DNA from: Delphinus delphis
Lineage: Eukaryota; Chordata; Mammalia; Artiodactyla; Delphinidae
NCBI RefSeq assembly: GCF_949987515.2
Contig: NC_082692.2
Coordinates: 45,104,418-45,168,417 of the forward strand
DNA: 64,000 bases
Direction: 5' to 3'
A program made the position numbers and the translations under genes. The notes beneath the pieces are model-generated. The model made no database searches and was not told the origin of the DNA. It saw only the letters and a list, made by a program, of their open reading frames with translations. Below are positions 22,521 to 33,364 of this stretch, one piece after another; position 1 is the first letter of the stretch, and each line of letters opens with the position of its first letter.

Positions 22521-25500
22521 CTAGATTCCACATATATGCATTAATATACAATATTTGTTTTTCTCTTTCTGACTTACTTCACTCTGTATGACAGTCTCTA
22601 GGTCCATCCATGTCTCTACAAATTACCCAATTTTGTTCCTATTTATGGCTGAGTAATATTCCATTGTATATATGTACCACATCTTTATCCATTCCTCTGT
22701 TGGACATTTAGGTTGCTTCCACGTCCTGGCTATTGTAAATAGTGCTGCTATGAACATTGGGGTGCATGTATATTTTTGAATTATGGTTTTCTGTGGGTAT
22801 ATGCCTAGTAGTGAGATTGATGGGTGATATGGTAGTTCTATTATTAGTTTCTTAAGGAAACTCTATACCGTTTTCCATAGTGGCTGTATCAATTTATACT
22901 CCCACCAACAGTGCATGAGGGTTCCTTTTTCTCCACACCCTCTCCAGCACTTATTGTTTGTAGATTTTATGATGATGGCCATTCTGACTGGTGTGAGGTG
23001 ATACCTCTTTGTAGTTTTGACTTGCATTTCTCTAATAATTGGTGATGTGCATCGTTTCATGTGTTTGTTGGCCATATGTATGTCTTCTTTGGAGAAATGT
23101 CTATTTAGGTCTTCTGCCCATTTTTTGATTAGGTTGTTTGTTTTTTGATATTGAGCTGTGTGAGCTGCTTATATATTTTGGAGATTAAACCTGTATCAGT
23201 TGCTTTGTTTACAAATATTTTCTCCCATTCCTTTCATCTTGTTTGTGGTTTCCTTTGCTGTGCAAAAGCTTTTAAGTTTAATTAGTCCCGCTTGTTTATT
23301 TTTGTTTTTATTTTCATTACTCTATGATGTGGGTCAGAAAAGATCTTGGTGCAATTTATGTCATAGAGTGTTCTGCCTATGTTTTCCTCCAAGGTTTTAT
23401 AGTGTCTGGTCTTACATTCAGGTCGTTAATACATTTTGAGTTTATTTTTGTGTATGGTGTTAGGGAGTGTTCTAATTTTATTCTTTTACATGTAGCTGTC
23501 CAGTTTTCCCAGCACCACTTATTGAAGAGGCTTTCTTTTCCCTATTGTATATTTTTGCCTCCTTTGGCATAGATTAGGTGCCTATAGGTGCGTGGGTTTA
23601 TCTCTGGGCTTTCTATCCTGTTCCATTTATCTATATTTCTGTTTTTGTTCCAGTACCATACTGTCTTGATTACTGTAGCTTTGTAGTGTAGTCTGAAGTC
23701 CAGGAGCCTGATTCCTCCAGCTCCATTTTCCTTTCTCAAGATTGCTTTGCCTATTCAGGGTCTTTTGTGTTTCCATACAAATTGTAAAACTTTTTGTTCT
23801 AGTTCTGTGAAAAATGCCATTGGTAATTTGATAGGGATTGCACTGAATCTGTAGATTGCTTTGGGTAGTAGAGTCATTTTCACAATGTTGATTCTCCCAA
23901 TCCAAGAACATGGTATATCTCTCCATCTGTTAGTGTCATCTTGGATTTCTTTCATCATTGTCTTATAGTTTTCTGCATACAGGTCTTTTGCCTCCTTAGG
24001 TAGGTTTATTCCTAGGTATTTTATTCTTTTTTTTACAATGGTAAATGGGATTGTTTCCTTAATTTCTCTTTCTGATCTTTCATTGTTAGTGTATAGAAAA
24101 GCAAGAGATTTCTGTGTATTAATGTTGTACCCTGAGACTTTACTAAATTCATTGATTAGCTCTGGTCGTTTTCAGGCGGCATCTTTAGGGTTTCCTATGT
24201 GTAGTGTCATGTTGCCTGCAATCGGTGACAGTTTTACTTCTTCTTTTCCAATTTGGATTCCTTTTATTACTTTCTCTTCTCTGATTGCCAAGGCTAGGAC
24301 TTCCAAGACTATGTTGAATAATAGTGGCAAGGGTGGACACCCTTGTCTTGTTCCTGATCTTAAAGGAAATGCTTTCAGTTTTTCACCATTGAGAATAATG
24401 TTTGCTGTGGGTTTGTCATATATGGTTTTTATTTTGTTGAGGTAGGTTCTCTCTATGCCCACTTTCTGGAGGGTTTTTATCATAAATTGGTGTTGAATTT
24501 TGTCAAAAGCTTTTTCTGTATCTATTGAGGTGATCATATGGTTTTTATTCTTCAATTTGTTAATATGGTGTATCACACTGATTGATTTGCATGTATTGAA
24601 GAATCCTTGCATCCCTAGGATAAATCCCACTTGATCATGGTGTATGACTCTTCTAATGTGTTGTTGGTTTTGAAATTTGCTAGTATTGTGTTGAGGATTT
24701 TTGCACCTATGTTCATCAGTGATATTGGCCTGTAATTTTTGTTTGTGTGTGACATCTTTATCTGGTTTTGGTGTCAGAGTGATGGTGGTCTCGTAGAATG
24801 AGTTTGGGAGTGTTCCACCCTCTGCAATTTTTTGGAAGAGTTTGAGAATGATAGGTGTTAGCTCTTCTCTAAATGTCTGATAGAATTCTAGTGTAAAGCC
24901 ATCTGGTCCTGGACTTTTGTTTGTTGGAAGATTTTTAATCACAGTTTCAATTTCAGTGCTTGTGATTGGTCTGTTCATATTTTCTATTTCTTCCTGGTTC
25001 AGTCTTGGAAAATTGTACCTTTCCAAGAATTTGTCCATTTCTTCCAGGTTGTCTATTTTGTTGGCATATAGTTGCTTGTAGTAATCTCTTATGATCCTTT
25101 GTATTTCTGCGATGCATGTGGTAACTTCTCCTTTTTCATTTCGAATTCTATTGATTTGAGTCTTCTCCCTTTTATTTCTTGATGAGTCTGCCTAAAGGTT
25201 TATCAATGTTTTTATCTTCTCAAAGAGCCAGCTTTTAGTTGTATTAATCTTTGCTATTGTTTCCTTTGTTTCTATTTCATTTATTTCTGCTCTGATCTTT
25301 ATGATTTCTTTCCTTCTGCTAACTTTGTGTTTTGTTTGTTCTTCTTTCTCTAGTTGCTTTAGGTGTAGGTTAGGTTGCTTATTTGAGATTTTTGTTGTTT
25401 CTTGAGGTAGAATTGTATTGCTATATACTTTCCTCTTAGAATTGCTTTTGCTGCATCCCATAGGTTTTGGGTCGTCATGGTTTTGTTGTCATTTTTTTCT

Positions 25501-26324
25501 AGGTATTTTTTGCTTTCCTCTTTGATTTCTTCAGTGATCTCTTGGTTATTTAGTAGTGTATTGTTTAGACTTTATGTGTTTGTATTTTTTACAGTTTTTT
25601 TCCTGTAATTTATTTCTAATTTCATAGCACTGTGGTCAGAAAAAGCATTGTGGTCAAAAGCTTGTTATGATTTCAGTTTAAAAACTTATCGAGGCTTGAC
25701 TGCTGACTCAAGATGTGATCTATCCTGGAGAATGTTCCGTGAGCACTTCAGAAGAAAGTGTGTTCTGCCACTTTTAGGTGGAATGTTCTATAAATATCAA
25801 TTAAGTCTATTTAGTCTATTGTGTCATTTAAATTATGTTTTTTTTATTTTCTGTCTGGGTGATCTTTCCATTGGTGTAAGTGAGGTGTTAAAGTTCCCTA
25901 CTATTAATGTTTTACAGTCAGTTTCCTCTTTTATGACTGTTAACATTTGCCTTATGTACTGAGGTGTTCCTAGGTTGGGTGCCTGAATATTTATAATTGT
26001 TATATCTTTTTCTTGGATTGATCCCTTGATTATTATGTAGTGTCTTTCCTTGTCTCTTGTAATAGTCTTTATTTTAAAGTCTATCTTGTCTGATATGTGT
26101 ATTGCTACTCCAGCTTTCTTTTGGTTTCCATTTGCATGGAATATCTTTTTCCATCCCCTCACTTTCAGACTGTATGTGTCCCTAGGTCTGAAGTGGGTCT
26201 CTTGTAGAGAGCATACATACAGGTCTTGTTTTTGTATCCATTCAGCCAGTCTGTGTCTTTTGGTCGGAACATTTAATCCATTTATACTTAAGGTAATTAT
26301 CGATACATATGTTCCTATTACCAT
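22521..26324 (-). pseudogene. LINE-1 ORF2 remnant (endonuclease-reverse transcriptase), L1-A
   Basis: Decayed ORF2. Pieces in order on the minus strand: the N-terminal apurinic-like endonuclease (26324-25833, with LSINGLN and LQETHF motifs); the linker (25461-25192); the reverse transcriptase (25038-24172, with [24 protein letters not shown]); and C-terminal pieces (23958-23542, 23075-22863). The active-site FADD box reads IAGN, so both catalytic aspartates are gone. The intact ancestor would nick target DNA and copy L1 RNA at the break. The ORF is in several frames and cannot make a full protein. Confidence 0.92.
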
Positions 26325-26382
26325 TTTCCTAATTGTTTTGGGTTTGTTCTGGTAGGTCTTTTTCTTCTCTTGTATTTCCTGC

Positions 26383-27268
26383 CTAGAGAAGTTCCTTTAG
26401 CATTTGTTGTAAAGCTGGTTTGGTGGTGCTGAATTCTCTTAGTTTTTGCTTCTCTGTAAAGCTTTTGCTTTCTCCTTTGAATCTTAATGAGATTCTTGCT
26501 GTGTAGAGTAATCTTGGTTTTAGGTTTTTCCCTTTCATCACTTTAAATTTGTCCTGCCACCCCTTCTGGCCTGCAGAGTTTAAAAATGAGCTGTTAACTT
26601 TATGGGGGTTCCATTGTCAGTTATTTGTTCATATTCCCTTTCTGCTTTTAATATTTTTTCTTCATATTTAATTTTTGTTAGTTTGAATAATATGTGTCTC
26701 AGCATGTTTCTCTTTGGGATTATACTGTATGGTACTCTCTGTGCTTCCTAGACTTGACTATTTCCTTTCCCATGTTAGGGAAGTTTTTGACTATAATCTC
26801 TTCAAATATTTTCTCAGACACTTTCTTTTTCTCTTCTTTTTCTGGGACCCTATAATTCGAATGTTTATGCATTTAATGTTGTCCCAGAGGTTTCTGAGAC
26901 TGTCATCGTTTGTTTTTATTCTTTATTCTGCTCCTTGGCAGTTATTTCCACCATTTTGTCTTCCAGCTCACTTATCCGTTCTTCTGCTTCAGTTATTATG
27001 CTATTTATTCCTTGTAGTGTATTCTTCATTTCAGTTATTGTGTTGTTCATCACTGATTGTCTGTTCTTTAGTTATTCTAGGTCTTTGTTAAACATTTCTT
27101 GTATCCTCTCAATCCATGCCTCTATTCTATTTCTGAGATCTTGGATCATCTTTATTATCATTACTCTGATTTTTTTTCAGGTATATTGCCTATTTCTTCT
27201 TCATTTATTTGGTCTTGTGGGGTTTTACCTTGCTCCTTCATCTGAAACGTATTTATCTGTTGTCTCAT
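26383..27268 (-). pseudogene. LINE-1 ORF1 remnant, L1-A
   Basis: Placed by alignment to the clearer copy in L1-B: a start codon at 27268-27266, a stop at 26385-26383, and 58 nt to the ORF2 start, the same spacing as L1-B. The product of an intact copy is the L1 RNA-binding coiled-coil trimer protein. No continuous frame survives. Confidence 0.7.
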
Positions 27269-27734
27269 TTTGTCTAACCTGCTGTGTTTATGGTCTCCTT
27301 TCTGCAGGCTGCAGAGTTGTAATCCCTCTTGCTTCTGCTTTCTGACCCCTGGTGAGTAAGGTTGATTCAGGGGCTTGTGTAGGCTTCCTTGTGGGAGGGA
27401 CTGGTGTCTGGCACTCTGAGTCTTTTCCTTTTGAAGGGCAGGGCTGCATCAGATTGTGTATTTTGGGGTGTCTGTGAGCTTAGTACAACTTTGGGCAGCC
27501 TGTCTGCTGATGGATGAGGCTGTGTTCCTATCTTGCTGGTTGTTTGGTGTGAGGTGTCCAGCACTGGAGCCTGCAGACAGTTGTGTGGGGCTGGGTCTCG
27601 GTGTGTGCATGCTGATTAATATTCCCTGAGCCTGGAAATTCTCTGTTGGTCCCATGTCCTTGACTCGGTGCTCCCACCCCGGAGGCCCAGGCCCAACCCC
27701 TGGCCAGGGAACCAAGAGCCTGCAAGCTGTACCA

Positions 27735-28245
27735 TGTGACCAGAGTAAAAGAAAAGAAAAGAAAAAAAGAAGAAAAGAGACAGACTAACAACACCCAGGA
27801 CAAATGTCAAAAACAAGAGTAAAGAAACAAAACAGCAGCAACAACAACACAACACACACACGCGAAGAGAAAAAAATAAAAAAATAAAGAAGAAAAACAA
27901 ACAAAAAGCACAAAAGGACAAACAAGCAAAGAATTCAATAATGAGAACAGTCAATAAGAACTAAAGTAACAATAACAAAATGAAATTAAAACTGAATGCA
28001 AACAAACAATAAAAGAAGTGAAGAAAACACAAAATATACACATAAAAACCAAGAAAAAAATAAAGTAAAATAAAATAAAATACAAGAAAATCCCATAAAA
28101 CCACAAAAAAGTAAAAACAGAATAAAAAGATAAATAAAAATATAATATATATATATATAAAGAATAAAAATAAAAGATAAAAAATAATAAAAGCAACAAC
28201 ACCAACAACTGAACAAAATGAAACAAAAAAAGAATAACAGTAATA
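27735..28245 (-). repeat. Pyrimidine-rich low-complexity tract in the L1-A 5' UTR
   Basis: About 510 bp that is almost pure A-rich on the plus strand (T-rich in the L1 sense): mixed AAAAG, AAC, AAAAT units and a short (AT)n at about 28145-28158. The corresponding stretch in L1-B is shorter. Translations give artificial Phe/Leu/Tyr-rich frames. Confidence 0.85.
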
Positions 28246-29696
28246 AGAATATTTTCCTGGGACTCTGCTGTCAGTGTCCTTGTCCCACAGTGAGCCAGAG
28301 CTAAACCCTGCCTTCCAAGGAGGCCTTCAAATACCTCTAAGTAGGTCTCTGGACTTGCTGTGGGGACTGTGGGGTCAGCTCAGACTCTGACCTGGCCCAA
28401 TTCCCACGTGTATTTGTCCTCTACGTCCACTGTTGCAAAGGTTAGACTGGTCTCAATTGTGGGAACACTCACTGTCTATTCAGATATTCCACAGACACAA
28501 GATTTATCCAGACAATCTTGGAGATTTAATCTGTGGCTTGTGCAGCTGCATGCAACGATTTCTGTTCCTCTTCCTTAGTCATACAGACCATGGGGCTCAG
28601 CTTTTGTTTTGACCCCACCTCTGCATGTGTGTCACCCTCAGGCCTTTGTCCCCTACCCAGGCAAGAGGGAGTGAAAGCAGCAGCTGCTTGGGGCACACTT
28701 AGACTGGGGTGTGCACGAGTTGCCTGCAGTGGTGGGGACTGGCAGGCAGTTGTAACCAAGTGTAGCATCTTGCTCTGCTGGGAGTCCCTCCCAGTGCTGG
28801 CAGAGGCAAGAGCTGGCATGTGGTGGTGGTGGCGGCCACACCCCCTGCATGCCTCTCAACAATGGCACCTCACTTTCCAGGCAGAACACACTTTCTCTAG
28901 GGGCGTTTCCAGCCATGCATCCCCTCCCTCTTGTCCCCCCATGCAGCCAACAGTGTTCTCTCCCCAGATCAGTTCTCCCAACTCCATGCTTTAGCACTCA
29001 GCCCCTGCCAACATCAGCAGATTCTCGTCCCAGGCAAGTGTGCCCAGGGCTGTTTCCCAGGAAGGCTTTGGGATGTGTGGCACTCAGGCCCCCACAGCCC
29101 TTGCAGGTGGAGGATACTGAGGATCAGGGCTGCCCCACCCAGAAATGAGCCCCTCCCAGTGTCCACAGATGCTGAAGAAGCTGGCAGGTGGGTGAAGGAG
29201 TTGTAATGGTAACTCTGTCCCTTGTGCACCACTCAAAAATGACACCTTGCCTCTATGGTGTCTTGGGCTTTTTCCTCAGACCTTCTGGGTTGTGGAGCTC
29301 ATTACTCCTGTCCCTTCAGGCTGTGTTTTCACAGCCAATAGCTGTCTCCTCCCTGGGTCCTGCTCCAAACCCCACTTTCCAACACCCAACCCCCAAAGAA
29401 CCCAAAGGTTCTTTTCTGTCCTAGTTGACTTCCCCACCATGAGGGAGTTTTTCTGAGTGTGGGGACCTCCCTTCACCTTCAGCTTCCTGCCAGGGTTGCT
29501 GGTCCCTTTTTAATTTCTCTTTTCTTTTTTTCTTCTTTCTTTCATCCTACCCAGTTTTGAGGGGATTTTTCTTGTCCTTTCAGGTGTCAGAAGTCTTCTA
29601 CTAATGTTCAGCTGGTGCTCTTTGAGAATTGTTCCATTTGTAGATGCATTCTTGATGTACTTGTGAGAAGCAACAAATTCTACGTACTCCTATTCT

Positions 29697-29704
29697 GCCA
29701 TCTT
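29697..29704 (-). promoter_or_regulatory. YY1-type motif at the L1-A 5' end
   Basis: GCCATCTT (AAGATGGC in the L1 sense), about 13-20 nt into the element. A YY1 site at the same place in human L1 positions transcription initiation. Role here inferred from position and sequence. Confidence 0.6.
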
Positions 29705-29744
29705 GACTCCTTTCTTTATTTACTTAAATATTTTTTAAATAAGG

Positions 29745-30940
29745 TATTAATTACACATAAGAGAAAACATAGGAGAAAATATTAGTAACCTGGTATTTAG
29801 CAAATATTTCTTAAACGTAACATAAAAGCACAAGCTACAGAAGAAAAAAATTAATAAATTGGACTTTATCAAAGTTAAGCATTTGCTCTTCAAAAGACAC
29901 TATTAAAAAATGAAAAGGAAAACTACAGACTAGGAGAAAATATTTGCAAACATATCTGATTATATATGACATATATCCATTGTGTGATATACATGATATG
30001 TCCACAAAACCACATACTAATCTCCAACTTAAGGACAAGAAGACAAATAACCAAACTAAAAGATGCACCAAAGATTTGATTCATCCCTAAAGAAGATATG
30101 AAGATAGAAAAAGAGCACATGAAAAACACTCAGCATCATTACTCATAGGGAAATGCAAATTAAAGCACAATGAAATGTTACAACACTCATTCTTGAATGG
30201 GTAAAATTTAAAAGCCAGATGGTACCAAGTGTTGGCAAGGATGTGGAAGAACTAGAACTCTTGGATTTTGCTGGTGTGATATAAAAGGGCAGTAATGTTT
30301 GGAAACACTTTGGAGAAGAGTTTGGCAGTTTTTTAAAAAAAGTTAAACATACACCTACTGTATGACCCAACTGTTTTATTCCTAGATATTTACCCAAGAG
30401 ACATGAAAGCATATGTCCATTTAAAGACTTGTACATGACTATTCATAAAAGGTTAATTGGTAATAGCCCCAAATGGGAAAAATCCAATGTCCACTATCTA
30501 TTTACCTGCTATCTATTTAACAGGTAAATAGATAAACAACATAAAATGGAGTACTATTCAATGATAAAGAGGAATGAACTATTGCTACATAAACTTGGAT
30601 GAACCCCAAATTAATTAGGTGGAGTGAAGAGAGACAGACAAAATAGTATGTAATCTATGCTTTCATTTACATAAAATTCTAGAATATGCCAAATAATCTG
30701 TTGTGATAGAAATCAGATCAGTGCTTGCCTGAGGATGAGATAAGGACAGAGATGTGAGAGGAAGGGGTTATGAAGGGACATGAAGAAACTTTGGGAGCTG
30801 ATGGATATGTTCATTGTCTTGCTGTGTGGCGATAGCTTCAAAGGTGTATGCTTATGTCAAAACTTATCAGACTGTATATTTTAAATATGTGCACTTTGTT
30901 GTATGTCAATTATAGTTCAATAAAGCTCTAAAAAGAAAAA
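29745..30940 (+). mobile_element. Old LINE-1 (L1M) 3' end
   Basis: Sense L1M-type ORF2 end and 3' UTR: GAAAACATAGGAGAAAATAT, TAAATTGGACTTTATCAAAG, GGGAAATGCAAATTAAAGC, GTGTTGGCAAGGATGTGGAA, TTTACCCAAGAGACATGAAA, GAGTACTATTCAATGATAAA, ending TTCAATAAAGCTCTAAAAAG. The frames are broken throughout. It contains the 14-bp inverted repeat reported separately. Confidence 0.9.
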
Positions 30941-30997
30941 AATAGGTAAGAGCAGTTAAAAGTAAATGAATAAAATAGCTATAAATCTGATATAACA

Positions 30998-31756
30998 GAT
31001 ACTCAACATTAATCATTAGAGAAATACAAATCAAAACCACAATGAAATATTACTTTACAGCCACTAGGATACCTGCTATCAAAAGAACAGAAGACAAGAA
31101 GTGTTAGTGAGGATGTGGAGAAATTGGAACCCTTGGGCATTGCTGGTGGGAATGTAAAATGGTGCAGCAACTGTGGAAACAGTATGATGGTTCCTCAGTA
31201 AATTAAACACAGAATTATATGATCTGGCAATTCCAGTTATGGTGGATGCACAAAGAAATTGAAAGCAGGGACTTGAACACGTATTTGTACACCAGTGTTT
31301 ATATCAGCATTATTCACAATAGTCCAAAGGTGGAAACAACCCAAATGCCAATCAAAAGATGAATGGATAAACAAAATGTGATATTTACACACACAGAATG
31401 GAATATTATTTAGCCTTAAAAAAGGAATGAAATTCTAGTACATGCTGCAAAATGGAGGAACTTTGAGGCCATTAAGTGAAATAAGACACAAAAGGACAAA
31501 TATTGTGATTCCATTTATATGAAGTAGCTGGAGTAGTCAAAATCATAGAGAAAGTGAGTAGAGTATTGGTTACTGGGGGCTGGGAAGAGAGGAATGGGGA
31601 CCTATTGTTTAATGGGTACAGAATTTTTTTGGGGAATGGACAGTGGTGATGGTTATACAAGAATATGAACATACCTAATGCCACTCAACTCTGCACTCAC
31701 AAATGAGGAATGGGAAATTTTATGTTATGTATATGTTATCACAATAAAATTTTAAA
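30998..31756 (+). mobile_element. Old LINE-1 (L1M) 3' end with target duplication
   Basis: A second sense L1M-type copy: TCATTAGAGAAATACAAATC, GAGGATGTGGAGAAATTGG, TTGCTGGTGGGAATGTAAAA, GAATGGAATATTATTTAGCC, ending ATCACAATAAAATTTTAAAA. It is flanked by AAATCTGATATAACA (30983-30997) and AAATCTGATATATCA (31757-31771), a 15-bp duplication with one mismatch. Confidence 0.92.
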
Positions 31757-31771
31757 AAATCTGATATATCA

Positions 31772-32642
31772 ACTAGGATCCCTAAGGGGCAAGCAAATTT
31801 TTGTGTCTAAACTGAATGAGTTTTGTAAGAATTATTAGAAGATGCCCTGGGCAAACAAGCTACATTCCTTTGGGGAAGAATTTTCTGGGAGGCTGGCTTA
31901 TAGACACACCAAAGTTGAAGAGGTGAGCACACACCCTTTTAGGAATCATCTTAGGCCAAAGGCATTTGATGCTAAAGTGGGAACAGGAGATTCTTCTTGA
32001 AAGGAAGCCTTTCTTAACAGTTGGCCCTGCCAGTGGGGTGCATCTGAAAGCAGCAGCATCCTGTTCTGGTCTGGAGCATCGCTGAATTCTTGGTACCTCG
32101 GCCTGCAAATGACTTCATTCACTCTGCTGCTCCCAAGCCTCATTTTTCCCTATTTGTCATGCTATGATGATGCAAGGTGTGCTTCCCTACAACTTTATAG
32201 TATCATGTGAAGATCGGCTAAAGTTAAATCCACCTATAAATTCCCTTTAGTCCCTCTGAGACTAAGTGGTGTGATTTCTGTCTGCTGCTTGGCCCATGTG
32301 AGTTCAGCAGCCATCACTGGAGTCCCACTGCCTTTCAGTTCACAGTGTGTCAAGATGACAGTGACAAATGACCCAGAGGACATTTATCAGGGGTTAGGGC
32401 TAAAGACTTTCATTTAGAGCACCTCTCATCTCTACAATCTTTTAAAGATGCATCCTAAAAGCAAAGTACTTAGTGGAAGGAAATATAGTAAAGACGCCAC
32501 AGCTAAGACAGTCTTAAAACTGTTCATAATTTCCTTCTTCCTTGCATCATGTCATTACTATAAAAGAAAAATGCCCATTTTCTGGGGCATTTTGTTAGTT
32601 TTTCCTGAAGAATAAACATATGACTGTTATTGTGGTTAATAG
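31772..32642. other. Anonymous sequence
   Basis: No repeat or gene recognised. Overlapping minus-strand open frames of 65-82 codons at 31860-32143 have no known domain. Confidence 0.45.
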
Positions 32643-32790
32643 TGTAGGAGAGTAAAAAACTTTTCCTAATACTCTCCTAAGTTCAGAAGTGGGGCCTGTG
32701 AATTAAACTGACAAAAGACAAATTAACAAGAGAAAAATTTTGTTATACATGCACGCAGGAGCTTCACAGAAAAGAAGTGATTAGGCTCAG

Positions 32791-32803
32791 GGACTTATAT
32801 ACC
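32791..32803 (-). promoter_or_regulatory. LTR TATA-like region disrupted by a SINE insertion
   Basis: The minus strand reads TGGTATATAAGTCC. The SINE target duplication (TATACCA with its T-rich neighbours on the plus strand) covers the upstream half of this motif. Promoter function is inferred from position in the LTR only. Confidence 0.45.
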
Positions 32804-32809
32804 ACTTTT

Positions 32810-33012
32810 TTTTTTCTTTTGCGGTACACGGGCCTCTCACTGTTGTGGCCTCTCCCGTTGCAGAGCACAGGCTCCAGATGCGCAGGCTCAGCGGCCATAG
32901 CTCACGGGCCCAGCCACTCCGCGGCATGTGGGATCTTCCCAGACCGGGGCACGAACCCGTGTCCCCTGCATTGGCAGGTGGACTCTCAACCACTGTGCCA
33001 CCAGGGAAGCCC
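32810..33012 (-). mobile_element. CHR-2-type SINE inside an LTR
   Basis: Reverse-oriented CHR-2: a T-rich start, GCGGTACACGGGCCTCTCAC, and an end at CCACCAGGGAAGCC. The flanks TATACCACTTTT (32798-32809) and TATACCATTTTA (33013-33024) form a target duplication with two mismatches. Confidence 0.92.
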
Positions 33013-33364
33013 TATACCATTTTAACACAGGGTGATACATTGTGGAGAAGTGACAAAGGGAAAGGGATTTGGGATTCTAGGGGGAGTAAATTGTGGGAAG
33101 GTGAATCTATGGGAAACTAGTGGCAGATAAGGGTTATTTTAGTCAGGTTAGGTTCCTTTATGCAAACTCAAGTCAGTGCCACCTCCCTTGTAAAGGAGAG
33201 GGGAGGGAGATACCTTCACAAAGGGAAATTTATGCCCTGCTTTTAGGCAGGAAGGGGGAGGGTAGAAGTTCCTCCTGTGTCTGCTATGTCTTAGTTGCAT
33301 TCAACTCAACATAATTGCTCTGCCAAAGTGACATATTTTGTGGGCTATATTCTGATCCCTCTCA

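Larger units (their letters stand above)
22155..29716 (-). mobile_element. Full-length LINE-1 (L1-A), inactive
   Basis: A 7.56-kb antisense L1 with all parts in order on the minus strand. The 5' UTR is 29716-27269, starting GGAGTCAAGATGGCAG. ORF1 is about 27268-26383, ORF2 about 26324-22521, and the 3' UTR 22520-22155 carries a degraded A-rich tail. The candidate target duplication TATTTACTT (22146-22154 and 29717-29725) is short. Both ORFs are broken by frameshifts and stops. It lies immediately next to an older plus-strand L1 (from about 29745). Confidence 0.92.
32643..33364 (-). mobile_element. ERV LTR, antisense, split by a SINE
   Basis: Read on the minus strand it starts TGAGAGGGATCAGAATATAG, passes a TATA-like GGTATATAAGTCCC (interrupted by the SINE at 32810-33012), then ATAACAAAATTTTTCTCTTG and CTTTTGTCAGTTTAATTC, and ends ACTCTCCTACA. 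The TG...CA ends, the TATA region and the pyrimidine-rich 3' end are typical of an LTR; without the SINE it is about 507 bp. I do not assign a family, and no 5-bp target duplication is clear. Confidence 0.65.

Noticed and set aside
24172..25038. 288-codon minus-strand open frame with reverse-transcriptase motifs
   Set aside because: ORF2 fragment of L1-A; the active-site aspartates are lost and the frame is interrupted.
27616..28226. Minus-strand open frames of 76-112 codons encoding strongly hydrophobic Phe/Leu/Tyr-rich proteins
   Set aside because: They are translations of the T-rich low-complexity tract in the L1-A 5' UTR, in overlapping frames and with no family resemblance. Not membrane proteins.
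32777..33120. Open frames of 68-91 codons over the SINE, with similar copies at 818-1312, 8889-9083, 12136-12523 and 57944-58227
   Set aside because: The same pseudo-peptide recurs because each lies on a CHR-2 SINE. A false gene family.
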